Part shown: positions 34,113 to 42,026 of the stretch, in pieces
Numbering within the stretch: the stretch's first letter is position 1
Layout: each line of letters starts with the position of its first letter
Assembly: GCA_965657335.1 (NCBI GenBank)
Contig: CBFHOH010000003.1
Span: 1 to 64,000, forward strand
Direction of reading: 5' to 3'
Length of the DNA: 64,000 nucleotides
DNA from: UBA4582 sp965657335
GTDB lineage: Bacteria; Pseudomonadota; Gammaproteobacteria; Pseudomonadales; Azotimanducaceae
The notes under the pieces: model-generated
What the model saw: only the letters and a program-made list of their open reading frames with translations
Databases searched by the model: none
What the model was told of the DNA's origin: nothing
Made by a program: the position numbers and the translations under genes

Positions 34113-36347
34113 TTAGCTCGGCACCGTATTTCGCTCTTCAAACGCGACATTAAACTCGTATTTGCTCACGGGCAGTTCTCTTACTCGAGTGCCCGTTGCC
34201 GCGTATATCGCATTAGCCAAAGCAGGAGCAATTCCGGGTGTGCCGGGTTCGCCTGCACCACCCCACGGCTCGTAACTATTGATAATGTGGGTTTCAATAA
34301 CCGGCGAATCGGCCATCCGTACCATTGGATAAGAGTCAAAATTGGATTGCTGCACTCTGCCATTCTCAATGGAGACTTCACCATACAAAGCAGCCGTTAA
34401 GCCGAATATGACACCCGACTCCATCTGGGCTTTCAAACCATCTGGCGCAACGGCAAACCCGGGATCAACAGCGATAACGACACGATCGACACTGATGCTG
34501 CCCTTATCCACACTAACCTCTACCACTTCTGCAACGATTGAACCAAAAGAATCCTGTAATGCGATACCACGACCTCGGTTTTTACCGAGCGGTGTTTCCC
34601 AGTTAGATTCCTTCGCAACCCTATCCAGCACGTTTAAAAGTCTGGGCTCCTGGCTCAATAACTTTCTTCTGTACTGATATGGATCTTGTCCTGCTTCTAT
34701 CGCCAACTCGTCAATAAACGATTCAACAAAAAAACCGTGCTGGGAATGGTCCACGCTACGCCAAGCTCCGAACGGAACATGTGTCGGGCTGTCAGTGTAA
34801 AAAATATTTTGGTTAGCGATCGCATAAGGAATATGAGTAGCCTCAGCGGGTTCGTGCTTATCGACGAACTGATTTTCCCACGCGACTGGCATGCCATCTT
34901 GGCCCAAGGCCGCTCTAAAATTTGATGCAACCGCAGGTCGGTAATGATCATGCTGAACATCTTCCTCGCGGGACCATATCAGCTTCACGGGTAAACCCAC
35001 CGCCTTCGAAATCTGCGCAGCTTGTATTGCAGCATCCGGAGTTGCTCTTCTGCCAAATCCGCCGCCCATGAAATAATTTGTGACATTGACATTAGCGGGT
35101 TCTATCTCAAGTGCCTTGGCAACCTCATGCTTGAATCCAAGTGGATTTTGGGTGCCTGTCCATAGATCGCATGCACCCTCGTTGTAGTGTGCAACCGCAT
35201 TCATTGGCTCCATACAAGCATGGGCAAGATACGGTACTTTGTACTTACGCTCGATTACACGATCTGCTGCTTCGAAGCTTTTATCCGCATCACCAATTTG
35301 CATATCGCCATGAACATCACCGGATTCACGACTCGACGCCATATCAGATTCAAACTGGTCAAAAAATTGTGTCGAGCTAGTGCTGTCATGCTTCGTCGTA
35401 TTCCACTCAACATTTACCCTTGCGAGCGCCTTGTCAGCTTGCCAATAACCATCAGCTACAACAGCGACAGCATCCTCTAATTTGACGACTTTTATCACGC
35501 CCGGCATCTTTTCGGCAGCGGCCGAGTCCATGCTTTTTAGCGTTGCACCAAATACAGGTGCAGCTTTGACGGATGCATACTTCATGCCCTCGACTACAAC
35601 ATCAATCCCGAACATCGCTGTGCCATCAACCTTGGCGGGAATATCGAATCTCGGTTTGTGTTTCCCCATGATCGTGAATTGATCCGGCGTCTTAAGCACA
35701 GGAGCAACTGGGGGTGTCTTTTCTGCTGCCTGACTCGCAAAGTCAGCAAAAGGGGCCTTGTTACTACTTGCCGAATGAATCAGCATGCCTTCTTGTGCAA
35801 CCACCTCTTCAGGATTAACGCCCCATGTCTCAGCGGCTGCTTCACGCAGCATGACTTTAGCGGCCGCACCAGCAACACGCATGCCATGCACACCCGTTGC
35901 ACGGACACTTGAGCTACCTCCGGTAATTTGCAGGTGCAAAGATTTCGTGACGGCAAGAAAAACGCCGTCTACTGTTCCACCTAACATCTTCGGAATAGGC
36001 GTTGATCCAAGCACAAAACCTTTGCCTAACGGATAATTTGCGTATTCGTCTTCTGCCGGCGCTTCCAAAAATGAAACGTCCTCCCAGCGTGCATCCAATT
36101 CGTCAGCGAGCATTTGGGTCAAGGCTGTTTGCGCGCCCTGCCCCATCTCCGAATGAGGCACAATAGCCGTGACTTTATTGTTGCGGTCGATTTTAACCCA
36201 TGCATTGACTAGGGATTCGTTCTCTTCTGCAACGTATTTTGCCAGCCCCGGTGCACGGTGACCCGGGCGAATCGCGACCCCGACAACCAGCGCTCCACCA
36301 GTGACAATACCTGCGCCTATAAAACCTCGTCTGGTCCACTTACCCAT
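34113..36347 (-). CDS. xanthine dehydrogenase-family molybdopterin subunit (IorB-like, Tat-exported)
   Basis: The 744-residue protein begins with a Tat signal (KWTRRGFIGAG, residues 3-13) and has the IorB layout: an N-terminal MoCo domain (SEMGQGAQTAL), the a/b-hammerhead region (KVDGTAMFGIDV near 250), and later MGGGFGRRATPD. The last segment ends EPGTPGIAPALANAIYAATG. The active-site Glu lies in the terminal GEPG. With the [2Fe-2S] subunit it oxidises an unknown N-heterocycle or aldehyde in the periplasm. It overlaps the iron-sulfur gene by 8 bases and has ribosome site AGGAGA. No cytochrome partner is adjacent. Confidence 0.93.
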   Translation of the reverse strand: MGKWTRRGFIGAGIVTGGALVVGVAIRPGHRAPGLAKYVAEENESLVNAWVKIDRNNKVTAIVPHSEMGQGAQTALTQMLADELDARWEDVSFLEAPAEDEYANYPLGKGFVLGSTPIPKMLGGTVDGVFLAVTKSLHLQITGGSSSVRATGVHGMRVAGAAAKVMLREAAAETWGVNPEEVVAQEGMLIHSASSNKAPFADFASQAAEKTPPVAPVLKTPDQFTIMGKHKPRFDIPAKVDGTAMFGIDVVVEGMKYASVKAAPVFGATLKSMDSAAAEKMPGVIKVVKLEDAVAVVADGYWQADKALARVNVEWNTTKHDSTSSTQFFDQFESDMASSRESGDVHGDMQIGDADKSFEAADRVIERKYKVPYLAHACMEPMNAVAHYNEGACDLWTGTQNPLGFKHEVAKALEIEPANVNVTNYFMGGGFGRRATPDAAIQAAQISKAVGLPVKLIWSREEDVQHDHYRPAVASNFRAALGQDGMPVAWENQFVDKHEPAEATHIPYAIANQNIFYTDSPTHVPFGAWRSVDHSQHGFFVESFIDELAIEAGQDPYQYRRKLLSQEPRLLNVLDRVAKESNWETPLGKNRGRGIALQDSFGSIVAEVVEVSVDKGSISVDRVVIAVDPGFAVAPDGLKAQMESGVIFGLTAALYGEVSIENGRVQQSNFDSYPMVRMADSPVIETHIINSYEPWGGAGEPGTPGIAPALANAIYAATGTRVRELPVSKYEFNVAFEERNTVPS

Positions 36348-36837
36348 TTTGCATCTCCTGACTCGCTGGATCGAATATCTGTACGCCAGAATCAGCTACT
36401 CGCTTGATGGCAGACCTGATACGTGAATACATACCGCATCGACAAATGTTTCCTGTCATCGCCTTATCAATTTCATCATCCGTGGGATTGGGTGAATTCT
36501 CTAGCAAAGCGACCGCTGACATAATTTGCCCAGACTGACAGTAACCACACTGAGGAACCTGCTCCGCGATCCAGGCCTGCTGGACAGGATGCATTCCATC
36601 GTCATTGGCAATACCTTCTATTGTTGTGATCTCGGCGCCGCTCACCGCACTCACGGGTGTGACACAAGATCGCATCGGCACACCGTTGATATGCACTGTA
36701 CAAGCACCACACTGAGCGATACCACACCCGAATTTGGTTCCAGAAAGATTAAGGTTTTCTCGAATAACCCATAACAGGGGCGTTTCCGGGTCAACATCGA
36801 CCTCACGCGCTTCGCCATTTACGACAAGTTGTAACAT
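36340..36837 (-). CDS. (2Fe-2S)-binding subunit of molybdenum hydroxylase (IorA-like)
   Basis: The 165-residue protein has a plant-type [2Fe-2S] cluster (FGCGIAQCGACTVHINGVPMRSC, about 37-59) and the second helical cluster domain (QCGYCQSGQIM and GNICRCGMYSRI), the two-cluster small subunit of xanthine oxidase-type enzymes. It passes electrons from the molybdenum site of the large subunit. A ribosome site (GAGGTAATAC) precedes the ATG. It is the first gene of the pair, with promoter-like AT-rich bases upstream (36870-36900). No signal peptide is present, so it is likely co-exported with the Tat partner. Confidence 0.93.
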   Translation of the reverse strand: MLQLVVNGEAREVDVDPETPLLWVIRENLNLSGTKFGCGIAQCGACTVHINGVPMRSCVTPVSAVSGAEITTIEGIANDDGMHPVQQAWIAEQVPQCGYCQSGQIMSAVALLENSPNPTDDEIDKAMTGNICRCGMYSRIRSAIKRVADSGVQIFDPASQEMQNG

Positions 36838-37048
36838 GTATTACCTCAAGGAATTGTTGAGTTTGTAGATGAATTCTATACCTATATTTTGAATGACGTT
36901 GGAGCATTAAGCCAGACGGGATTGCTCTTTACTTTCATAATAATTAATCAAGTGAATCAATTGAGAGCCCACCAGAGAAGCCGCGCTCTTTTTACAACCT
37001 TTAGTGTCGAAGTCACCAAATGTATTGCTTGAGACATTAACGGCGCAA

Positions 37049-38023
37049 TCAACAATCGTTCGTTGAACAACTAAAATCCTTTTCTACTTGGAGCGTGATG
37101 TGATGAATATTGTAGTCTTTTCTCATGACTCGACCGATTTCCTCGTAGCTGGACTCTGATTCCCAAAGCGTATTTTCGGGCATAACAAGATGAGCAGTCA
37201 TACAGTTTTCAAACGTACTCATAGCCCAAATATGTAAATCATGAACTTCAGAGACGCCTGATATTCCCTCGAGATATGCTTTAACACCTTGACGACTGCA
37301 ACCCTCAGGCACGGCATCGAGAATCAAATTAATAGAATCCCGCAAAAGTCCCCAGGTACCCCACAATATCACCCCCACGATGAGCAAACCCAGCAGCGGA
37401 TCTATTAGATGCCAACCGGTGAAATAGCTAACGCATGCACCGATAACCACTGCCGCTGAGATGCCTGCATCATAAGCAAGGTGCAAGTAGGCACCCTTTA
37501 TATTGAGATCTTCTTTACTACCCTTCATAAATATCATCGCGGTACCTGCATTAACCAAGATACCGATCCCAGCGACAATCATGACGACGACTTCATCCAT
37601 TGGGGACGGAGTAAAAAATTTTTCAATAGATTCCACAGCAATAAAACCCGCAGCGAAGACAAGAGTCATTGCATTAATGATTGCTGCAAGGATTGTCGTT
37701 TTTCTGTATCCATAAGAATACAACTCGGTGCTTTTTCTTGTGGCCAAATAGGCAGCACCCCAAGCCAGCAATAACCCAAGCACATCTGACAAGTTATGGC
37801 CTGCGTCACCCAGAAGGCTGACCGAGTTAGATAAAAACCCAAAGACGGCTTCAAGCGCTGTAAATGCAAGATTCACGGTAATTGCAATAATGAAACCAGC
37901 ATTAACTTTGCTGAAATCGAAGCTGTGGTCATGGCCATGACTGTGACCGTGATGACCATGGCTATGACCGCCTTCAGCAAGCGAATGTTGATGATCGTTC
38001 TTTTCCGAATGATTCTTCTGCAT
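37049..38023 (-). CDS. cation diffusion facilitator, ZitB/CzcD type
   Basis: A His-rich N-terminus (HSHGHHGHSHGHDH) is followed by six membrane segments and a C-terminal cytoplasmic domain. The zinc-site motifs are LLGDAGHNLSDVLGLL (helix 2) and HLAYDAGISAAVVIG (helix 5). It exports Zn2+ or a similar metal by proton exchange in the inner membrane. ATG 38023 has AAAGAG upstream; 25 further codons are open but lack family character. The C-terminus ends CSTNDC. It lies 91 bases after pdxH. Confidence 0.9.
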   Translation of the reverse strand: MQKNHSEKNDHQHSLAEGGHSHGHHGHSHGHDHSFDFSKVNAGFIIAITVNLAFTALEAVFGFLSNSVSLLGDAGHNLSDVLGLLLAWGAAYLATRKSTELYSYGYRKTTILAAIINAMTLVFAAGFIAVESIEKFFTPSPMDEVVVMIVAGIGILVNAGTAMIFMKGSKEDLNIKGAYLHLAYDAGISAAVVIGACVSYFTGWHLIDPLLGLLIVGVILWGTWGLLRDSINLILDAVPEGCSRQGVKAYLEGISGVSEVHDLHIWAMSTFENCMTAHLVMPENTLWESESSYEEIGRVMRKDYNIHHITLQVEKDFSCSTNDC

Positions 38024-38114
38024 TCGTGAACTCTTTTGATGGGGATTTATAATTAAGTAAGCTCTATTTTGTCGTTTTATAGGTGTCCGCTTGGACAACA
38101 GATAGCCGGTCGCC

Positions 38115-38756
38115 TCAAGGCGCCAACCGATTTATCTCCCACTGTTGCTCGGTTTCAACTCTCACGTACCTGAATCGATCATGCAGCCGGTTTTCGCCAC
38201 CCTGCCAAAATTCCCATTGCTGCGGCACAATTTTGAAGCCACCCCAAAAATCAGGGACTGGAATCTTACCCTTTAGAAATTTTGATTTCATGCTTTGAAA
38301 TTGGGCATCCAAAAATTGTCGGGATTTAATTGACCGGCTTTGTTGAGAGGACCAAGCAGCCAGTTGACTTTCACGGGGTCTGGAAAGGAAATAGGCGGCA
38401 CTCTCAGCGACACTTAACGGCTTTACCACACCCGCAACAATCACCTGCCGGTCCATCTGCAGCCATGGAAACAGCGCACTGACTTTGTTGTGAAATTTGA
38501 TTTCTTGCGCCTTCTGACTGTCCAGATTCGTGTAAAAAACCAAACCTTCCTCACTAAACCCTTTGAGCAACACAATCCTCTGCCAAGGCATGCCATCACG
38601 TCCCAACGTGCCTATACTCATCGCAGTTGGGTCTTGTATCTTCGCCTCAAGCGCCTGGGACATCCAGAATTCAAATTGCGCTGACGGCGTGTCCAGTAAT
38701 GATTTTTTTGTCAGCTTGCCGTAACTGTATTCCCGACGTTCTTCTTCAAGACTCAT
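38115..38756 (-). CDS. pdxH: pyridoxamine 5'-phosphate oxidase PdxH
   Basis: The enzyme oxidises pyridoxine- or pyridoxamine-5-phosphate to PLP with FMN and O2, the last step of vitamin B6 synthesis. The 213-residue product has the classic blocks: GRDGMPWQRIVLLKGFSEEGLVFYTN near 53-78, SRPRESQLAAWSSQQS and the C-terminus NRLHDRFRYVR...WEINRLAP. Length is standard. It sits between an FAD oxidase (31 bases upstream) and a zinc exporter. Window neighbours that need PLP include HisC and the DSD1 enzyme. Confidence 0.97.
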   Translation of the reverse strand: MSLEEERREYSYGKLTKKSLLDTPSAQFEFWMSQALEAKIQDPTAMSIGTLGRDGMPWQRIVLLKGFSEEGLVFYTNLDSQKAQEIKFHNKVSALFPWLQMDRQVIVAGVVKPLSVAESAAYFLSRPRESQLAAWSSQQSRSIKSRQFLDAQFQSMKSKFLKGKIPVPDFWGGFKIVPQQWEFWQGGENRLHDRFRYVRVETEQQWEINRLAP

Positions 38757-38787
38757 ATTTCCAATCCATTTTAGCGTTGTTACGTGT

Positions 38788-39900
38788 TTATGTTGCGAGC
38801 GCCAAATTCACTCTCTCCGCAAGCGCAAGCGAAGAAGTTAAGCCGGGCGACTCGATACCGAATAGTTGAACCAACCCTTCAATGCCGTGCTCCCTCGGTC
38901 CGTGAATCACGAAATCCATCACGGGTTCGCCTGGACCCTGGAGCTTCGGTCTGATTCCTGCATAACCAGGTACCAGCAAACCTTTTTTCAGTCCTGGATA
39001 ATAGCGACTAATAGACGAATGATAAGCTTCCGCAAGTTCAGGTGTGACCTCGTAATCTTCGTCTTCGATATATTCAACGTTCGGCCCAAATTTGACTTGA
39101 CCACCTAGATCAATCGTCGAATGAACGCCAAGACCCGCGCCGGATTTTTCAGGTACCGGATAAATGAGTTTTGTAAATGGACTCTTTCCTAGAAGCGTAA
39201 AATAACTGCCTTTACACAAATGCAAGGGCGGCACATTCGCGCCATAAGCGAAATCTAATGTCTCATGAACATCCTGCGCACCCAGCCCTGCGGCATTTAT
39301 CAGCGTCTCGCAGGTAAACTTGTAACTATCAATACCAATGCGACAGGTGATGATAAAACCTCTTCCACCCCGCTCTACTCTCGCAATCTCTGTGTGACCA
39401 ACAAAGCTGCCGCCACAACTTTCAATATCGCCAAGATAAGCTGTCATCAACTCGTGCGCACTGACAATACCTGTTGAAGGTGAAAATAACGCTGCAACGG
39501 CTTGCACGTTTGGCTCTGCCTCTTTTATCTTTTTTACGTCCCAGTATTCGAGATCAAAAACGCCATTTTCCTCTGCTTTGAGTTTTATGCTGTCGAGTAC
39601 TTCCTTCTCGTCCTCGCACGTAGCAACGATGAGCTTGCCAATTTTTTTAAAATTGACATGATGGCTTTCGCAGTATTGGTACAGTCTTTCTTTACCCTCA
39701 ACACAGAGTTGCGCTTTCAGGGAGCCGGCCGTGTAGTAGATACCCGCATGAATCACTTCGCTGTTTCGACTGCTGATACCCTGACCAAAATGAGACGCTT
39801 TATCAAGCACGGCCAACGAGCCATCTTTTTTGGCTAACGAGCGAGCGATGGCTAGGCCGACAACACCCGCACCAATAACGCAATTCTTAATAAAATCCAC
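38788..39900 (-). CDS. FAD-dependent oxidoreductase, L-2-hydroxyglutarate oxidase-like (DAO family)
   Basis: The N-terminus has the dinucleotide motif VIGAGVVGLAIARSLA (8-23) and ISSRNSEVIHAGIYYTAGSLKAQLC, the signature of LhgO/YgaF-type oxidases. KFGPNVEYIEDEDYEV and IRPKLQGPGEPVMDFVI follow. It probably oxidises L-2-hydroxyglutarate to 2-oxoglutarate and feeds electrons to quinone; other 2-hydroxy acids are possible. The start is GTG; a weak ribosome site (GGAAGCC) precedes it. It heads a run with pdxH 31 bases on. Confidence 0.88.
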   Translation of the reverse strand: MDFIKNCVIGAGVVGLAIARSLAKKDGSLAVLDKASHFGQGISSRNSEVIHAGIYYTAGSLKAQLCVEGKERLYQYCESHHVNFKKIGKLIVATCEDEKEVLDSIKLKAEENGVFDLEYWDVKKIKEAEPNVQAVAALFSPSTGIVSAHELMTAYLGDIESCGGSFVGHTEIARVERGGRGFIITCRIGIDSYKFTCETLINAAGLGAQDVHETLDFAYGANVPPLHLCKGSYFTLLGKSPFTKLIYPVPEKSGAGLGVHSTIDLGGQVKFGPNVEYIEDEDYEVTPELAEAYHSSISRYYPGLKKGLLVPGYAGIRPKLQGPGEPVMDFVIHGPREHGIEGLVQLFGIESPGLTSSLALAERVNLALAT

Positions 39901-40290
39901 GTAGTTCCGGCTTCCAAATCATCTGAATCACTATTGTTGCTGATCAAGTAGACGATTCCAATCAATCCAGATATTTATTTCGTACGTGAGATAAATACTG
40001 GTGGCCAGACCGGGAGGCATTTCCGTCTGGTTGCGCTAAATGAGAAACATCGCTTTTAAGCCACAATCTACGTATTTGTCTACGTCAATCATCGCTGCAT
40101 AGATCTACCCGCTCAAACCCAATACAACTGAAGACTGCGCAAGTGAAGATAGTATTTTTCACCCTCCAAATGATGAACAAACCTGTTTTATCGACGATGA
40201 CATTAAACATTCTTAATTAATGACCACGACCCTGTTATCCTTTGTACACACAGACACGCCGTTGACCAGCCAGAGCGATAATCTCGACGC
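39901..40290. other. 390-base divergent intergenic region with a hairpin
   Basis: The region separates divergent genes and must hold two promoters. CCAGAC (40005-40010) and GTCTGG (40025-40030) form a 6-bp stem with two further G-C pairs possible after a one-base bulge; no T-run follows, so an operator or RNA element is more likely than a terminator. The 100 bases before the plus-strand start are AT-rich (TTAATTAATG around 40213). No gene is visible. Confidence 0.4.
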
Positions 40291-41478
40291 ATGACCACCC
40301 CGATCACGACAGACACCCGTAAAAGCAACAGACAGGCAACTCAGCGATTACTAATTCTGAGCGGCATTGTTGATGCCGCACTAGGCTTCCTCAAGGTAGG
40401 CGTTGGTGTTATCGCAAACTCTCACGCACTAATCGCAGATGGCATCCATTCATTTTCTGATCTTGCGACCGACATCATGGTCTGGATATTTAATAAAATT
40501 GGCGCTTCCGAGGCCGATGAAGATCACCCCTATGGTCACGCGAAATTTGAGACTTTCGGTACGCTCATACTCGGTGTTTTGCTAATTCTAGTTGCCGCTG
40601 GTCTGATTTTCGACAGCATGCAGCGGTTGCTAGATGTATCGGAAGTGACTATTCCCGCCTGGCCAGCAATGATCGCTGCTTTAGTTTCCATCGCAGGGAA
40701 AGAATGGTTGTATCGAATCACACACGCCCTTGGAAACAAAACCAATTCGCGCTTGCTCGTTGCTAACGCCTGGCATCACCGAAGCGACGCGTTGTCTTCG
40801 GTCATTGTACTCTTAGGAGTAGGCGGCGCCATCGCAGGCTTTGTTTGGCTTGAGATGCTGGCAGCCATGGCGGTTGCATTGATGATCGCACAGATAGGCT
40901 GGAAATTATCGAAACAAAGCGTCGAAGAGCTAGTTGACACAGCGCTCGCGGATTCCTACGTTGGTCAGATCAAAGAAAAAATCGAGGGCGTTGAGGGTGT
41001 CAATGGCGTGCACAGTATCCGAACAAGAAGGATGGGGAACGACGTCCTTGTGGACGTTCACCTGCAGGTCGAACCGCTCATCAGCGTATCAGAGGGACAC
41101 CACATCGGCGAATGGGCGACCCGTGAACTCACGAGCACATTTAGCGAGCTCAATGACGTTGTCGTTCACATCGACGCTGAGGACGATGAACTACTGGAAA
41201 TCAACGCCCGTCAAAGCCTGCCTCCGCTGAGGCGCGAGGCGAGAGAACAACTGATGGCGTTGTGGGCAAGTGAATTTGAGCAGGAGCACGTCTACAAACT
41301 CACCTTGCATTATTTAAATTCAGGCATCCATGCTGAAATATTTCTTGACCGAGAAGCGCATATCAGCGCGGCTGGCGAAAGCGTTAAGCCACTAAGCGGG
41401 AGAGAGTTGACTAGCGAGCTGAAAGAAAAGGCTGCAGATATACCTTGGTTGCACAAGGTGTCAGTCTGGTTTGATTGA
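40291..41478 (+). CDS. cation diffusion facilitator, FieF/MamB type
   Basis: The 395-residue transporter has six membrane helices with metal motifs LIADGIHSFSDLATD (helix 2) and NAWHHRSDALSS (helix 5), and a cytoplasmic domain with HSIRTRRMGNDVLVDVHLQV. The HxxxD pair fits the Fe/Zn (FieF) branch. It probably exports divalent Fe, Zn or Mn. The C-terminal region is about 90 residues longer than E. coli FieF and has no recognised fold. A long AT-rich intergenic region precedes it; no metal-regulator box is recognised. Confidence 0.9.
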   Translation: MTTPITTDTRKSNRQATQRLLILSGIVDAALGFLKVGVGVIANSHALIADGIHSFSDLATDIMVWIFNKIGASEADEDHPYGHAKFETFGTLILGVLLILVAAGLIFDSMQRLLDVSEVTIPAWPAMIAALVSIAGKEWLYRITHALGNKTNSRLLVANAWHHRSDALSSVIVLLGVGGAIAGFVWLEMLAAMAVALMIAQIGWKLSKQSVEELVDTALADSYVGQIKEKIEGVEGVNGVHSIRTRRMGNDVLVDVHLQVEPLISVSEGHHIGEWATRELTSTFSELNDVVVHIDAEDDELLEINARQSLPPLRREAREQLMALWASEFEQEHVYKLTLHYLNSGIHAEIFLDREAHISAAGESVKPLSGRELTSELKEKAADIPWLHKVSVWFD

Positions 41479-41529
41479 GGCTAACGTCTACACGTATTTT
41501 CCGCTACCTAGTAGCATCTTCCTAAAGGC

Positions 41530-41557
41530 AAAAAAAAAGCGCTCAATTTTGAACGCT
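41530..41557 (-). terminator. Rho-independent terminator for the clpB-side transcript
   Basis: On the minus strand AGCGTTCA and TGAGCGCT form an 8-bp stem (one G-T pair) around a 4-base AAAT loop, directly followed by eight Ts. It lies 51 bases after the stop of the small gene at 41609 and would end a clpB plus small-gene transcript. On the plus strand no T-run follows the stem. Confidence 0.85.
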
Positions 41558-41608
41558 CCTGGGAGAACAAATCATCAATCTCGAGCAAAAATAACTAGTC
41601 TGGCGCTA

Positions 41609-41947
41609 TCAAATAGAAAGTGAAAACTGCTTTTCTTGCTGTGCCATCACCTGATCGGAAACGATTGAAAGATGACCTTGCGAGCGCTTGTCGTTTTCAG
41701 TTGAATATGACGGTTCAAATGTAGACTGTGGCGCTAACTCAAAATCGCTTTGATTCACGGCCACTGGCTTATCACTCGCCAGCATTTGAAGCAAATGGTG
41801 ACAAACAACTCTGCCAATCTGCTCTTTTTTACGCGCCCGAGGCATTCTCTTGGCTGCAACCATTGCAAGTTGCGAGTGCCTTAACGGCGCACTCTCTAGT
41901 CTGTTGTGTGTCTCTTTTTCCGCTTTAGCCTGAATGTTTCGATTCAT
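41609..41947 (-). CDS. hypothetical small basic protein downstream of clpB
   Basis: No family is recognised. The 112-residue product is Lys/Arg-rich in the first half, with VAAKRMPRARKKEQIGRVVCHHLLQML, and polar and Gln/Ser-rich in the second. It has no signal peptide or membrane segment. The purine-rich GGGGGCCGG lies a few bases before the ATG. Evidence that it is a gene: it is open, sits 79 bases after clpB on the same strand, and is followed by a strong terminator. A DNA- or RNA-binding role is only suggested by its charge. Confidence 0.6.
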   Translation of the reverse strand: MNRNIQAKAEKETHNRLESAPLRHSQLAMVAAKRMPRARKKEQIGRVVCHHLLQMLASDKPVAVNQSDFELAPQSTFEPSYSTENDKRSQGHLSIVSDQVMAQQEKQFSLSI

Positions 41948-42026
41948 TTTACCGGCCCCCGTTTACTGGATAAATGCACAGTATCAGCCTACTGGGTTTA
42001 TGTACAGTACTTTTTGCGATTACCAG

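Noticed and set aside
37049..37060. Possible selenocysteine at the C-terminus of the metal transporter (NDC followed by TGA, then three codons to TAA)
   Set aside because: No conserved motif follows, only three residues would be added, and no SECIS-like hairpin was recognised.
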